DNA of 64,000 bases from Phycisphaeraceae bacterium (GCA_015200025.1 CP054186.1:682001-746000), one strand, 5' to 3'. Shown: positions 8,006 to 17,658, counted from the stretch's first letter. The notes: generated from the letters alone by a model not told the origin. Translations and numbers: made by a program.

Positions 8006-9433
8006 ATGAACCGCCTCACGATCACCACGACCGTCCTCGCCGCCCTCGCGGGCTCGGCCCACGCCCAGAACATCGGGCCCTTCACCCACCCCGAGACCGG
8101 CGTCCGCTATTACCGCTCCGTGAGCGCCAGCCGACCCGCGGCCGCGCACATCGCCCGGCTCATGGGCGGCACGCTCGCCACCATCCACAACGCCCAGACC
8201 AACGAGTGGATCCGCGCCAACGTCGCCGCCGCCGGGGGCAACACCCTGCCCTGCCTGATCGGGCTCAACGACATCCAGGCCGAGGGCTCGTACGTCTGGG
8301 ACAACGAGGAAAAGTCAACCTACCTCAACTGGACCCAGGGCGAGCCCAACAACCAGGGCGACGAGGACGCCGTCGTCATGTCCCCGGTCAGCGGGCGGTG
8401 GAACGACGTGCCGGTCTCCTCCTCCTTCCAATACATCTACGAGGTCACCGGCCCGATCCGCGTCCCGATCGAGTTCACCACGATCCAGGCCGCCATCAAC
8501 GCCGCCGTCGACGGGCAGACCATCATCGTCGGGAACGGCACCTTCACCGAGAACCTCCACTTCATGGGCAAGCGGATCACCCTCCGCAGCGCCAACGGCC
8601 CCGCACTGACCACCATCCGCGTCCCCGCGGTCGTCATGGGCATCGACATGTACGGCCAGAGCGGCGCCACCCTCGAAGGCTTCACGATCGTCCCCGCCGC
8701 GGGCGGCACCAGCAACGCCGTCGTTTTCGGGAACGGGCAGGTGATCCACCGTTGCCGGATCCGCAACCCCGACGGCACCGGGGTCTTGATGCTCGGCTCG
8801 GGCACCCTCTCCGACACGCTGATCGCCGGCTCACAGTTCGCGGTCGTCGCCGGCAGCCCGGGCGGGCGCGTCGACGGCGCCGTCCAGAACTGCACCCTCG
8901 CGGGCAACGTGCGCGCCATCGCCGCCATCGGCGGCGCCAACGGCCCGCCCGTCACCGTCCGCCTCATCAACTCCATCACCGCCGGGAACATCGGGCCCTT
9001 CGGCGCCGATTCCGGCGCCAACATCTTCTTCAACAGCAACGTCATCGCCGAGGGTCCCGTCGGCGGGCCCAACCTCCACGCCGACCCGGGCTTTGTCAAC
9101 GCCCCCGGGCCCGACGGCCTCTACGACCTCACCGACGACTACCGCCTCCGCCCCGATTCCCTCTCGATCGACGTGGGCCACAACGGCCTCCGCCGGCCCT
9201 TCCCCGCCACCGCCGTCCAGATCCTCGACCTCGCCGGCTCGCCCCGCTTCATCGACCACCCGGGCGTGACCGACACCGGCGCCGGCCCGGGCCCGTTCTG
9301 CGACGCCGGTGCGTACGAGTTCGTCTACACCCCGCCGGCCCCGCCCGCCTGCCCCGCCGACTTCAACGGCGACGGGTTCCTCGACTTCTTCGACCTCGAC
9401 GCGTACGTCGAAGCCTTCGACGCGGGGTGCTGA
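8006..9433 (+). CDS. Exported C-type lectin / right-handed beta-helix protein with dockerin-like tail
   Basis: The 475-residue protein has a signal peptide ending in AHA (residues 1-14). Residues about 18-145 form a C-type lectin-like domain with the EPNN sugar-binding motif, WND near its end and WTQGEPN. Residues about 155-430 form a right-handed beta-helix opening with TTIQAAINAAVDGQTI, typical of NosD/pectate-lyase-like folds. The last 28 residues (CPADFNGDGFLDFF...DAGC) are the same tail as in the preceding gene. AAGGAG precedes the start. The two genes lie 59 bases apart and are likely cotranscribed. A surface carbohydrate-binding role is inferred. Confidence 0.87.
   Translation: MNRLTITTTVLAALAGSAHAQNIGPFTHPETGVRYYRSVSASRPAAAHIARLMGGTLATIHNAQTNEWIRANVAAAGGNTLPCLIGLNDIQAEGSYVWDNEEKSTYLNWTQGEPNNQGDEDAVVMSPVSGRWNDVPVSSSFQYIYEVTGPIRVPIEFTTIQAAINAAVDGQTIIVGNGTFTENLHFMGKRITLRSANGPALTTIRVPAVVMGIDMYGQSGATLEGFTIVPAAGGTSNAVVFGNGQVIHRCRIRNPDGTGVLMLGSGTLSDTLIAGSQFAVVAGSPGGRVDGAVQNCTLAGNVRAIAAIGGANGPPVTVRLINSITAGNIGPFGADSGANIFFNSNVIAEGPVGGPNLHADPGFVNAPGPDGLYDLTDDYRLRPDSLSIDVGHNGLRRPFPATAVQILDLAGSPRFIDHPGVTDTGAGPGPFCDAGAYEFVYTPPAPPACPADFNGDGFLDFFDLDAYVEAFDAGC
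9350..9433 (+). repeat. Dockerin-like C-terminal tail, DNA copy 2
   Basis: This is the second copy of the 84-base tail-coding segment. It differs from 7863-7946 at five positions, three of which change the residue pattern to G, L, Y and V at four sites. Confidence 0.9.
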
Positions 9434-9507
9434 ACGCACGCCGATCGCCCGGACCGGCCCCACCCCCCCCCCCCCCAGCCCTCGCACCCTGAACTTCCAT
9501 CACGCCC

Positions 9508-9535
9508 CGCCCCGATCCCCGGTGCGGGGCGTTTT
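9508..9535 (+). terminator. Rho-independent terminator
   Basis: A 7-bp GC stem (9508-9514 with 9525-9531) encloses a 10-base loop and is followed directly by TTTT. It lies about 75 bases after the lectin gene stop and would end transcription of the two exported-protein genes. Confidence 0.8.
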
Positions 9536-9691
9536 CACGCGCGTATCGGACCCCCGTCGCAGCAATCTGACGGAAAATGAGGCGATCCTCGCCCGTTCCC
9601 GCCCTCGGCGCGCACTCAGGGGGAACGGGGCGCGATGCCCAAGGCCGGACGGATCCGGCCGACGCCCCGGAATTGACCGAAGGAGAGCGCG

Positions 9692-9898
9692 ATGAACCCG
9701 CTCATGCAATACCTCAACATCCTCCACGACCACGGCGGCCCCAACTCCCAGCAGGCCGCGGCGTTCCGCAAAGAGCACGAGGCCGACCCCGTGCTCCTCA
9801 AGCGGATCAAGGCGGTCGACCTGGGCTACCGCCTCTCGCACCCTTCCGAGAACGGGTGCGAGACGCCCGGGCCCGTCCCCGCCGGGCAGAACCGCTGA
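9692..9898 (+). CDS. Small uncharacterised protein
   Basis: The 68-residue soluble protein begins MNPLMQYLNILHDHGGP and is rich in charged residues (QQAAAFRKEHEADPVLLKRI). A clear AAGGAG stands six bases before the ATG, which supports it as a real gene. It follows a terminator, so it should have its own promoter. I do not recognise the family. It stands convergent to the sigma-like gene on the other strand. Confidence 0.65.
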   Translation: MNPLMQYLNILHDHGGPNSQQAAAFRKEHEADPVLLKRIKAVDLGYRLSHPSENGCETPGPVPAGQNR

Positions 9899-9934
9899 CG
9901 CACGCCGACCCCCGTCCGCCCACGCACCCCGCCG

Positions 9935-10573
9935 TTATCTCCTGGCGCGGCCCCCGCCCTTCCTCCGGCGTGGGCCGCGTTGGTCTTTCAGGCCCAGGCA
10001 GTCCATGACCTTCTCGCTCGCGGACTCGAACGCCGCAGCCAGGTCGTCGTGTGAGCAACGCAGCACCGACGCGATGTACCCCGCGCGGTCGTCCGTCCCG
10101 TCCGGCCACTCGCCCTGCGTCAATCGCTCGAACACCTCACGCTCAAGGTCGCTCAGGCGGTCGATGCAATCGTGCAGCACGGCCAGGTATTCCGGCCCAA
10201 GCTCGTTCGACACCAGATCCACCCTCGCCGGGAACGGCTCGAACCGCCCGCGACGCTCGCGCCGACGCTGGCGGTCCGCCAGTCGCCCCGCGTTCCAGAC
10301 CGCCTGGTGGACGTACGACGAGAACGACCGCTCCGACGGGAACCGCCCCGAGCCGAAAAACCCCGGGTCCGAAGCGACGCGACGGTCGATCCACTCGAAA
10401 AACGTGCCCGCCGCCACCGAGAAGTCCATCCGCGGGTACCGGGTCGCCAGGTGCTCCACGACCATCAGCACCAGCAACGCGAACCGCTCGCTCCGGATGA
10501 ACCGGTCCGCCGACTCTTCCGGCGGCCAGGCGTCGGCCGGCGGCGGTGGATCGGGGGGATCTCGCCGGCTCAT
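9935..10573 (-). CDS. Sigma-70-like regulatory protein (divergent)
   Basis: The 212-residue protein looks like a divergent ECF-type sigma factor. A region-2-like stretch has an aromatic core and ends in SSYVHQAVWNAGRLADRQRR (about residues 75-115), like the DNA-melting helix of sigma factors. A region-4-like helix set begins CIDRLSDLEREVFERL (about 145-200). A highly basic tail (RRRKGGGRARR) follows. The start at 10573 overlaps the stop of the upstream membrane protein as ATGA. The longer open frame upstream is antisense noise. Family assignment rests on pattern only and could be wrong. Confidence 0.55.
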   Translation of the reverse strand: MSRRDPPDPPPPADAWPPEESADRFIRSERFALLVLMVVEHLATRYPRMDFSVAAGTFFEWIDRRVASDPGFFGSGRFPSERSFSSYVHQAVWNAGRLADRQRRRERRGRFEPFPARVDLVSNELGPEYLAVLHDCIDRLSDLEREVFERLTQGEWPDGTDDRAGYIASVLRCSHDDLAAAFESASEKVMDCLGLKDQRGPRRRKGGGRARR

Positions 10574-11163
10574 CCCACGCCCTCCAACGCCCGGCGGAGG
10601 ATCTCGGCCGCCCGACCCAGCGGGAGACGGTGCTTCGCCGACGCCTCCGCGAGCGGGACCCCGCGGAGCACGTCCATCAGGAACGGCTGCTCCGCCGCCG
10701 CGACACGCGACAGCACCGACGCGATCTCGTCGAGCCCTTCCTCGATCCGCAGCCCCAGCCCCGGATCGTCCATCGGCCACGCTCGCCGCATGTCGGTGGA
10801 CGACGTCACCGCCGCCAGCTCGATCGCGGTGAGCCCCTCGGGCCGGGCGGGCGGCGGCAGGGGCGCCCCCATCACGCGTGTCACCGGCTGCTCGCCGCGG
10901 CGGAAGCAGAACCCGGCGATCAGCCCGAACCCGACCCCGCCGAGGTAGCCAAGACCCGCGTACTCCCACCGTCCTTCGGACACGAACCCTCGGACCGCCG
11001 TCGGCACCGCGCCCGCGAGCAGGAGCATCGCCATGCTCCGGAACTCATCCTGACGGCTGCGCCGCGCGTCCCCGTCGCTCGAACGCAACGCGTTGGTGGC
11101 CCACAGCCCCAACCCGGCACCGACGAGCGCGAACACCCCGAGATCCACGTACGGCGAGATCAC
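10570..11163 (-). CDS. Membrane protein with C-terminal helical domain, partner of sigma-like protein
   Basis: The GTG at 11163 is preceded by GGGAGG with six-base spacing; 197 residues result. Three hydrophobic segments lie in the first half (starting YVDLGVFALVGAGLGL, MAMLLLAGAVPTA and LGGVGFGLIAGFCF). The second half is soluble and ends in a helix-rich stretch, FLMDVLRGVPLAEASAKHRL, that resembles a helix-turn-helix. Its stop overlaps the start of the sigma-like gene by four bases, so the pair is probably translated together. An anti-sigma or sensor role is a guess from this arrangement; no known anti-sigma motif is seen. Confidence 0.55.
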   Translation of the reverse strand: MISPYVDLGVFALVGAGLGLWATNALRSSDGDARRSRQDEFRSMAMLLLAGAVPTAVRGFVSEGRWEYAGLGYLGGVGFGLIAGFCFRRGEQPVTRVMGAPLPPPARPEGLTAIELAAVTSSTDMRRAWPMDDPGLGLRIEEGLDEIASVLSRVAAAEQPFLMDVLRGVPLAEASAKHRLPLGRAAEILRRALEGVG

Positions 11164-11326
11164 GCACAACCTCCCGCGCTCCACGCGCGGGGGGGAATCT
11201 ACCCGGGTCCGCCTGACGGCCTCGCCGGGGAAGGCCCAACGATCGGAATGTGACACACGGGTGTGCAACGAAAGAACTCGCCGCCACAATCGTGTGTCGG
11301 GGTGTGGATAAGCCCCGCCCGCCGGC

Positions 11327-13423
11327 TCAGCGGCTCTTGCTGTCCCCGCGGGCGAAGATGCTCGCCACGTAGTTCAGCACGTCCGTCGCGCTCGTCTCGT
11401 TGTACCCGAACTGCTTGATCAGACGCTGCTTGACGATGTCGATCTTCTGCTGCGTCTCGTCGTCCACCACGCTCGACACCAGGTTCTTGAGCTTGATCGT
11501 GTCCCGAGAGTCCTCGAACAGCTTGAGCTCCAGCGCCCGGTACAGCCTCGCGTTCGTGTTGTACTCGAACTTCTTCCCGTCCAGCGCCAACGCCCCGATG
11601 TAGTTCATGATCTCCTGGCGGAAATCGTCCTTGCGGCTCTCGGGGATGTCGATCTTCTCCTCGATCGACCGCATCAGCCGCTCGTCCGGCTCGTCGTACC
11701 GCCCGGTGTACTTGTTCAGCACCCGCTCCTTCTGCGTGTACGCCCGGACGTTCTCGATGTAGTTCGTGCTGAGCCGCCGGATCGCGTCCTCGTCGGCCGA
11801 GATCGCCCGCTGCACCTCGCCCTTGATGATGTCCTCGTACTCCTCCTTCACCACCGCGAGCAGCTCGCGGTACCGCTTCTTCGTGTTCTCGTCCGAGATC
11901 AGCGAGTGGTGGCTCAGCCCGCCCTCCAGCTCGTTGATCACCATGAACGGGTTGATGCACCGCTCCTCGATCGCCTGCCGCCCCACCAGCGCGTTGCTGA
12001 TCTTGTCCTGGATGTACCGCGGGCTGATCCCGTTCATCCCCTCCCGCGGCGCCTCCTCCTTCAGCTCCTTCACGCTGTCCTCGGTGTACCCGGGGATGCT
12101 CTTCCCGTTGTACAGCTTGAGCTTCTGCAGCAGCGAGAGCCCCGCCTTCTTGGGCTCCTCCAGGCGCGTCAGGACCGCCCACATCGCCGCCACCTCCAGC
12201 GTGTGCGGCGCCACGTGGATGTTCTTGATCCGCTCGGCCCCGAAGCTCTTCTGGTAGATCTTCACCTCGTCGTCGAGCCGGATGTTGTACGGCACGTCGA
12301 TCTTGATCGTCCGGTCCCGGAACGCCTCCATCATCTCGTTGCTCTGCAGACGCTTGTACTCCGGCTCGTTCGTGTGCCCGACGATCACTTCGTCGATGTA
12401 CGTCTGCGCGAACTTCTTGGGCTTGATCGTGTGCTCCTGCGTCGCCCCCAGGAGGTCGTACAGGAACGCCACGTCCAGCTTCAGGATCTCGATGAACTCG
12501 CACACCCCGCGGTTGGCGATGTTCAGCTCCCCGTCGAAGTTGAACGCCCTCGGGTCGCTGTCGCTCCCGAACTGCGCGATCTTCCGGTAGTTGATGTCCC
12601 CCGTCAGTTCCGTCGAGTCCTGGTTCTTTTCGTCCTTGGGCTGGAACGTCCCGATCCCCACGCGGTCCTTCTCCGACAACGCGATCCGCCTCACCTTCAC
12701 GTGGTTCATCACCGACCGCCAGTCGCCCCCGTAGAACCGCATCAGGTCGTCCATGATCTTCCGGCAGAACGGGTCCGGCTCCCCGTTCAGCGACAGCCGG
12801 CCGCCGTGGTGCGCGGGCTTGAAACGCTCGTTCAGCTTCGCCAGCAGCGACGGCCTCGCCTCACGCGGGACCAAAATCAACGGCTCCTCGTGCATCGGGC
12901 ACGGGAACTCGTGGCTCCTCACCGCCTCCTTCGCCCCGGGGCCCACCGACGACACCCCGCAGTGCTCGTCCAGCAGCCAGCTGAACGAGTACAGCGCCCC
13001 CTCCGACGTCCGGCTGTAATGCTCCAGCCCCTTCTTGAGCAGCCTCGCCATCGTGCTCTTGCTGCTCCCCACGGGCCCGTGCAGCAGCAGCACCCGACGG
13101 TCCGTCCCGTACCCCTCCGCCGCGGACCGGAAAAAATCCACCAGCTGCATCAACGCGAAGTCCAGCCCGTAGATCGCGTCCGCCCCGTGGTCGAACGGGT
13201 CGGAGAAGAAGTGGTACCGCACGCAGTCCTTCTTGAACAGGCGGTACGGCTCGCTCCCGTACGACAGGATCGCGTCGTACACCCGCTGGTACGCGTTCCG
13301 CGCCACCGACGGGTTCTGCGCGCACACGTCCAGGTACTCCCAGAACGTCCCCGTCCAGTTCTGGTCCTGAAACCGCTGCCGGTCCAGACGCGACTCGATC
13401 AACGACACCAGTTCTTCGGCCAT
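11327..13423 (-). CDS. prkA: PrkA family serine protein kinase
   Basis: The 698-residue protein matches the PrkA/YeaG family in layout and length. Its AAA-type ATPase N-terminal part has the P-loop GPVGSSKST at residues 116-124, and a C-terminal PrkA-type kinase region follows. The start at 13423 follows GGAGG; the open frame has 30 more codons upstream without support. In other bacteria PrkA acts in stationary-phase, nitrogen-stress or sporulation signalling; YeaG partners (YeaH/YcgB) were not seen here. Cytoplasmic. The gene stands alone and divergent from trmB. Confidence 0.92.
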   Translation of the reverse strand: MAEELVSLIESRLDRQRFQDQNWTGTFWEYLDVCAQNPSVARNAYQRVYDAILSYGSEPYRLFKKDCVRYHFFSDPFDHGADAIYGLDFALMQLVDFFRSAAEGYGTDRRVLLLHGPVGSSKSTMARLLKKGLEHYSRTSEGALYSFSWLLDEHCGVSSVGPGAKEAVRSHEFPCPMHEEPLILVPREARPSLLAKLNERFKPAHHGGRLSLNGEPDPFCRKIMDDLMRFYGGDWRSVMNHVKVRRIALSEKDRVGIGTFQPKDEKNQDSTELTGDINYRKIAQFGSDSDPRAFNFDGELNIANRGVCEFIEILKLDVAFLYDLLGATQEHTIKPKKFAQTYIDEVIVGHTNEPEYKRLQSNEMMEAFRDRTIKIDVPYNIRLDDEVKIYQKSFGAERIKNIHVAPHTLEVAAMWAVLTRLEEPKKAGLSLLQKLKLYNGKSIPGYTEDSVKELKEEAPREGMNGISPRYIQDKISNALVGRQAIEERCINPFMVINELEGGLSHHSLISDENTKKRYRELLAVVKEEYEDIIKGEVQRAISADEDAIRRLSTNYIENVRAYTQKERVLNKYTGRYDEPDERLMRSIEEKIDIPESRKDDFRQEIMNYIGALALDGKKFEYNTNARLYRALELKLFEDSRDTIKLKNLVSSVVDDETQQKIDIVKQRLIKQFGYNETSATDVLNYVASIFARGDSKSR

Positions 13424-13738
13424 GGCGATGCCCTCCGCCGTCCCACCCGCCCCTCCCTCGCACCTCACGCCGGGGAACATCCGTGCCCCCGGCACGCCCC
13501 CACCCGCCCCCACCCGCCTCTACCAAACGCCCCGAGCCCTCGCGCTCCTCGTGGTATCGGTCCGCGGCGGGCCCCGCGTCAATCCCACCCACCCCCTTCC
13601 CGCCCATTCCGCACCATTCGCTTATACGTCGCACCCGCCACCACGGTTACGGCCGGGCCGTCCGATTCGTTCGCGGACCTTCTGTCCCGCCAATCCCCCG
13701 CACGCCCCGATCCCGTTCCTCCCACGCTAAAGTCCCCG
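13424..13738 (+). other. Intergenic region between prkA and trmB
   Basis: This 315-base gap separates two divergent genes and should hold both promoters. A TATAAG box on the minus strand at 13621-13626 is a possible -10 element for prkA, giving a leader of about 190 bases, but no good -35 stands at the right distance. No RNA gene, riboswitch or repeat was recognised. Confidence 0.4.
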
Positions 13739-14512
13739 GTGGAACAGGACTTGCGCGCCGATCCTCCTCCCTCACCGCCGCGGGCGCCCCACGGCCACGG
13801 CGAGCGGTACGACACCGGGCCGGGCGTGATCGCCGTCACCGCCGCCGAGCTCCCGCCGTTGCCCGACGACATCCTGAGTGACCCCAGGGCCGGGTACGTG
13901 GACCCCAGGCGATGGTTCCGCGACCCCGGGCTCCCGCTGGAGATCGAGATCGGGTGCGGCAAGGGCACGTTCATCGTCGAGGAGAGCAAGGCCAGGCCCG
14001 GCGCGAATTTCCTGGGCTTCGAGTGGGAGGGCGAGTTTTTCGCCTACGCGGCCGACCGGCTCCGGAGGGCCGGGTCCCGCAACGCGCGGATGCTGCACGC
14101 CGACGCGACCGAGTTCCTCCGCTGGCGCACCCCCGACGCGATCGTGCGCACGGTCCATCTCTATTTCAGCGACCCCTGGCCGAAGCGCAAGCACCACAAG
14201 AACCGCGTCGTCCGCGACGGGGTCCTCGCGCAGGTCTGGCGCGTCCTCGAACCCGGGGGCGAACTCCGCGTCGTCACCGACCACGACGACTACTGGGGTT
14301 GGATGGAGGAACACTTCACCCGGTGGTGCTCGGCGGAGAGGGCCCAGGGCGTCCCGGCGTGGGTCCCGGCGCCGGCGTTCGAGCGGCGGGCCTTCGAGCC
14401 CCCCGCGTCGGCGGGCGAGGGGGAGTTGGTGGGGACCAACTTCGAGCGCAAATACCGGCGCGAGGGACGCCCGTTCCACGCCGTCACCCTGCGGAAACCG
14501 GCGGCGGTGTGA
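13739..14512 (+). CDS. trmB: tRNA (guanine-N7-)-methyltransferase
   Basis: TrmB methylates G46 of tRNA using S-adenosylmethionine. The 257-residue protein has the SAM motif EIEIGCGKG (about residues 68-76), the conserved FSDPWPKRKHHKNR block around residue 140-155, and a C-terminal GTNFERKY, all characteristic of the family. The start is taken as GTG at 13739, which leaves an N-terminal Pro-rich extension of about 40 residues before the family core; a later start is possible. It begins a plus-strand run with purQ and mnmA. Confidence 0.9.
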   Translation: MEQDLRADPPPSPPRAPHGHGERYDTGPGVIAVTAAELPPLPDDILSDPRAGYVDPRRWFRDPGLPLEIEIGCGKGTFIVEESKARPGANFLGFEWEGEFFAYAADRLRRAGSRNARMLHADATEFLRWRTPDAIVRTVHLYFSDPWPKRKHHKNRVVRDGVLAQVWRVLEPGGELRVVTDHDDYWGWMEEHFTRWCSAERAQGVPAWVPAPAFERRAFEPPASAGEGELVGTNFERKYRREGRPFHAVTLRKPAAV

Positions 14513-14549
14513 CCGGGCGCTCCCGCGTGGGCGTGGCCTACGCTGGGCC

Positions 14550-15380
14550 ATGCCACGGGCGATCGTGATCCGGGCGGCGGGGACCAACTGCGACGCGGAG
14601 ATGGCGCGGGCCTTCGAGTTGGCCGGCGCCCCGGCCGACCTTGTCCACCTTGATGCGCTCATCCGCGACCCCTCGCGGCTCGGGCGGTACGGGCTCATCG
14701 GGCTCCCGGGCGGCTTTAGTTACGGGGACGACGTCGCGTCGGGGCGGGTCTTCGCGATGAAAGTCCGCGAGCGGCTGTGGGGCCCGATGCGCGAGGCGGT
14801 AGAACGCGGGTGCATGGTGATCGGGGCGTGCAACGGGTTCCAGGTGCTGGTGCAGGTCGGGCTCCTCCCGGGTCCAAAGGGCGGTGGCGGCTGGCCCACG
14901 GATCGCCCCCCGGCGCAAGAGGTGGCCCTGACCGACAACGCCGGCGGGCGGTTCGTGTCGCGGTGGGTCGGCGTGACGTTCGACCCCGCGTCGGTGTGCG
15001 TGTGGACCCGGGGGCTGCTCGACGCGGTCCCGCCGGAAGCCGCCGGGGACGTTTCGGTGCTCCCGGTGGCGCACGGGGAAGGGCGGTTCGTGGCCCCGCC
15101 GGAGGTCCTCGACCGGCTGGAGCGCACGGGGCGGGTGGCGGTGCGTTACGCCGAGAACTTCAACGGGTCGGCGGGCGCGGTGGCGGGGATCTGCGATGAG
15201 TCGGGCCGCGTATTGGGGCTCATGCCCCACCCGGAACGATACTTGGAGTGGACCCGGCACCCGTATTGGACACGCCTGCCCCGAGGGGTCCGCGAAGGGG
15301 TCACGCCCGGGCTGGCCATGTTCCGCAACGCCGTCTCGGCGGCGGCGCTGGCGGAGCGCGGGTCACTCACCCCGGCGTGA
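14550..15380 (+). CDS. purQ: Phosphoribosylformylglycinamidine synthase, glutaminase subunit
   Basis: PurQ supplies ammonia from glutamine to PurL in purine synthesis. The 276-residue class I glutamine amidotransferase has the nucleophile Cys94 in GACNGFQ and the His227/Glu229 pair in MPHPER. GGFSYGDD at residues 54-61 is diagnostic of PurQ. The ATG at 14550 gives the expected N-terminus (IVIRAAGTNCD). No purS or purL was seen in the window. It lies 37 bases after trmB. Confidence 0.92.
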   Translation: MPRAIVIRAAGTNCDAEMARAFELAGAPADLVHLDALIRDPSRLGRYGLIGLPGGFSYGDDVASGRVFAMKVRERLWGPMREAVERGCMVIGACNGFQVLVQVGLLPGPKGGGGWPTDRPPAQEVALTDNAGGRFVSRWVGVTFDPASVCVWTRGLLDAVPPEAAGDVSVLPVAHGEGRFVAPPEVLDRLERTGRVAVRYAENFNGSAGAVAGICDESGRVLGLMPHPERYLEWTRHPYWTRLPRGVREGVTPGLAMFRNAVSAAALAERGSLTPA

Positions 15381-15430
15381 CGTCCCGCCGGGGGGCGGGG
15401 GGGAAGAACTCGGCCGTCGCGGAGTCGATC

Positions 15431-16456
15431 ATGCCCGACGCCCTCAGGCCCGCCTCGCTCGATCCAAGGATCCGCAACGCGGAACGCGAGCTGCGCGGCG
15501 AATGTCGGCACTGCGGGTACGACGTCTCGGGGCTCGCGGGCGGGATGCCCTGCCCCGAGTGCGGCACGCCCATCGTCCTCTCCACGCTCCGGTCCCGCCT
15601 GCTGTCCGACAACCTGCTGGCCGCGCCGGCGTGGTACCTGCGGCGCGTGGCCGCCGGGAGCGCCGCGATGCTCGTCGCGTTCCTTTTCACGTTCGGCGGG
15701 CTCGTGGTGAGCCGCTTCGAGGATGCGACCTCCCACGTCCCGATGCTGGGGTTCGGTCTGATCCTCTGGCCCCTGGGCGTCTGGGTCGTCACGCAGCCCA
15801 AGCGGACGGCCATCGACCTGGGGATCGACCTGCTCTGCGAGGGGCGGCTCATGCGTTGGGCCGCCCGTTTGACGCAATGGGGGTGGCTCGTCGCGGCCGT
15901 CTGCGTGGGGCTCGCGCACGAGGTCCGGACGAGCGCCCTGCTCGCGGGCGCCACGCCGGGCATCGGGGTGGACCTGCTCCGGTGGGCGGCCATCGCGTGC
16001 CTCGTGGCGGCCTGGGCCGGGCTGATCCCGGTGTGCGAGCGGCTCAGCGACCTGATGTTCTGGGCGGGCGATGAGCCCCTGGGCGGGCGGCTCCGCGGGG
16101 CGGCGTTCGGCGTGGCGGTCGGGGTCCCGCTGCTCTCGACATGGTTCCTCTGGGGAGACTCGGGGATGGTGTTTTTCGTCTTCCCCCTCGTGGGCGCGAT
16201 GGCCCTAACCGCCTCCTTCCTGGTCATCCTCTGGAGCCTGGGGCAGGCGACCTCGGGGTGCGTCTGGGCGATCCGAAACTCGCACGAACTCAATGAGCGC
16301 GACGCCCGGGTCGCCCAGATGAAGCGGGAGCGGGCCGAGGAGATGGTGGCCCGGGCCCCCAAAGCGGCGGTGCGCGCGCTGGGGGGCGACGACCGGCTCC
16401 TCCCCGCCGACCCCGACGCCCCGGTCCCCCTCGTCGGGGACGAGCCCCGGGGGTGA
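15431..16456 (+). CDS. Multi-pass membrane protein with N-terminal zinc ribbon
   Basis: The 341-residue protein opens with a zinc ribbon, CRHCGYDVSG...CPECG (about residues 22-46), a module often seen in planctomycete membrane proteins. About six hydrophobic segments follow (for example MLVAFLFTFGGLVV and MLGFGLILWPLGVWVV). The C-terminal 60 residues are charged and Pro-rich. GGAG precedes the chosen ATG at 15431. Its last four bases overlap the mnmA start (GTGA). The function is unknown. Confidence 0.75.
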   Translation: MPDALRPASLDPRIRNAERELRGECRHCGYDVSGLAGGMPCPECGTPIVLSTLRSRLLSDNLLAAPAWYLRRVAAGSAAMLVAFLFTFGGLVVSRFEDATSHVPMLGFGLILWPLGVWVVTQPKRTAIDLGIDLLCEGRLMRWAARLTQWGWLVAAVCVGLAHEVRTSALLAGATPGIGVDLLRWAAIACLVAAWAGLIPVCERLSDLMFWAGDEPLGGRLRGAAFGVAVGVPLLSTWFLWGDSGMVFFVFPLVGAMALTASFLVILWSLGQATSGCVWAIRNSHELNERDARVAQMKRERAEEMVARAPKAAVRALGGDDRLLPADPDAPVPLVGDEPRG

Positions 16457-17658
16457 GCCCCGGGCCCGTACGATCGGGCGTGCGTAAGGGCAAGGTCTTG
16501 GTCGCGATGTCCGGCGGCGTCGACTCCTCGGTCGCGGCGGCGCTCCTGCTGCGCGAGGGGTACGAGGTCGTCGGGTGTTTCATGCGCCTGGGGTCGCCCG
16601 GCGAGTCCCTCGACGAACTCACGCCCGGCGACGAGTGCCCGGCCCCCGCCGGCGGGAAGCCCGTCAAGATCGGGCACCAGGGGTGCTGCTCCATCAACGA
16701 CGCGGCGGACGCGCGTCGCGTGGCGGCGATGCTCGGCGTCCCGTTCTACGTCTGCAACTTCAAGAAGGACTTCGGGCGGATCATCGATTACTTCGCCGAC
16801 GAGTACGCCGCTGGGCGCACCCCCAACCCCTGCGTGCGCTGCAACGACTGGCTCAAGTTCGGGAAGCTCCGCGAGTACGCGGCCCAGATCGGCGCCGACT
16901 CCGTCGCCAGCGGGCATTACGCCCGGGTCGAGCCCGACTCGGGCGGCGAGCCCCGACTCCGCCGGGGGATCGACGCGTCCAAGGACCAGAGTTACGTGCT
17001 CTTCGGCGTACCTCGCGAGCACCTGGCTCGTATGCGGCTTCCCATCGGCGGGATGGAGAAACCGCGGGTGCGCGAACTGGCCCGGGAGATGGGCCTCCCG
17101 GTCTTTGATAAGCCCGACAGCCAGGAGATCTGCTTCGTCCCCGACAACGACTACGCCGGGCTGGTCGAGCGCGTCCGCCCCGGCTCGGCGCGCGAGGGCG
17201 CGATCGTGGACGCGCGGGGCGTCGAGGTCGGGCGTCACGGCGGGCAGCACCGGTTCACCATCGGGCAACGCCGCGGGCTCTCGCTGAGCCTGGGTCACCC
17301 GGTGTACGTCGTGGGCAAGGACCCGGCGACGAACACCGTCACGGTCGGGGCGAGGGGGTTGCTGCTGGCGTCGGGGTGCTCGGCGGGCGAGGCGAACTGG
17401 CTGCTCGACCCGCCCGAGGGGTGGTTCCGCGTGATGGCGAAGTATCGGTACAACACGCCGGCCGTCGCGGCGAGGTGCAGGCGGCTGGGCGACGGGGAGC
17501 CGGGGCCCTCGGGGCGGTCGGGCCGGTTCGAGGTGGCGTTCGACGAGCCGCAGGCCGCGGTGGCACCCGGGCAGGCGATCGTGCTCTACGACCCGGCGGA
17601 CGGGGCGACGGTGCTGGGGGGCGGGTGGATCGACGGGGTGAGCGGGGTGGCGGGCTAG
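16453..17658 (+). CDS. mnmA: tRNA-specific 2-thiouridylase
   Basis: MnmA installs the 2-thio group on U34 of Lys, Glu and Gln tRNAs. The 401-residue enzyme has the ATP loop SGGVDSS (residues 20-26), Cys130 in NPCVRC and Cys227 in SQEICF, matching the two catalytic cysteines of the E. coli enzyme. The start is a GTG that overlaps the preceding stop as GTGA; another GTG eight codons in (GVRKGK) is possible. Its stop shares a CTAG with the stop of the convergent queF gene. Confidence 0.93.
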   Translation: MSPGPVRSGVRKGKVLVAMSGGVDSSVAAALLLREGYEVVGCFMRLGSPGESLDELTPGDECPAPAGGKPVKIGHQGCCSINDAADARRVAAMLGVPFYVCNFKKDFGRIIDYFADEYAAGRTPNPCVRCNDWLKFGKLREYAAQIGADSVASGHYARVEPDSGGEPRLRRGIDASKDQSYVLFGVPREHLARMRLPIGGMEKPRVRELAREMGLPVFDKPDSQEICFVPDNDYAGLVERVRPGSAREGAIVDARGVEVGRHGGQHRFTIGQRRGLSLSLGHPVYVVGKDPATNTVTVGARGLLLASGCSAGEANWLLDPPEGWFRVMAKYRYNTPAVAARCRRLGDGEPGPSGRSGRFEVAFDEPQAAVAPGQAIVLYDPADGATVLGGGWIDGVSGVAG

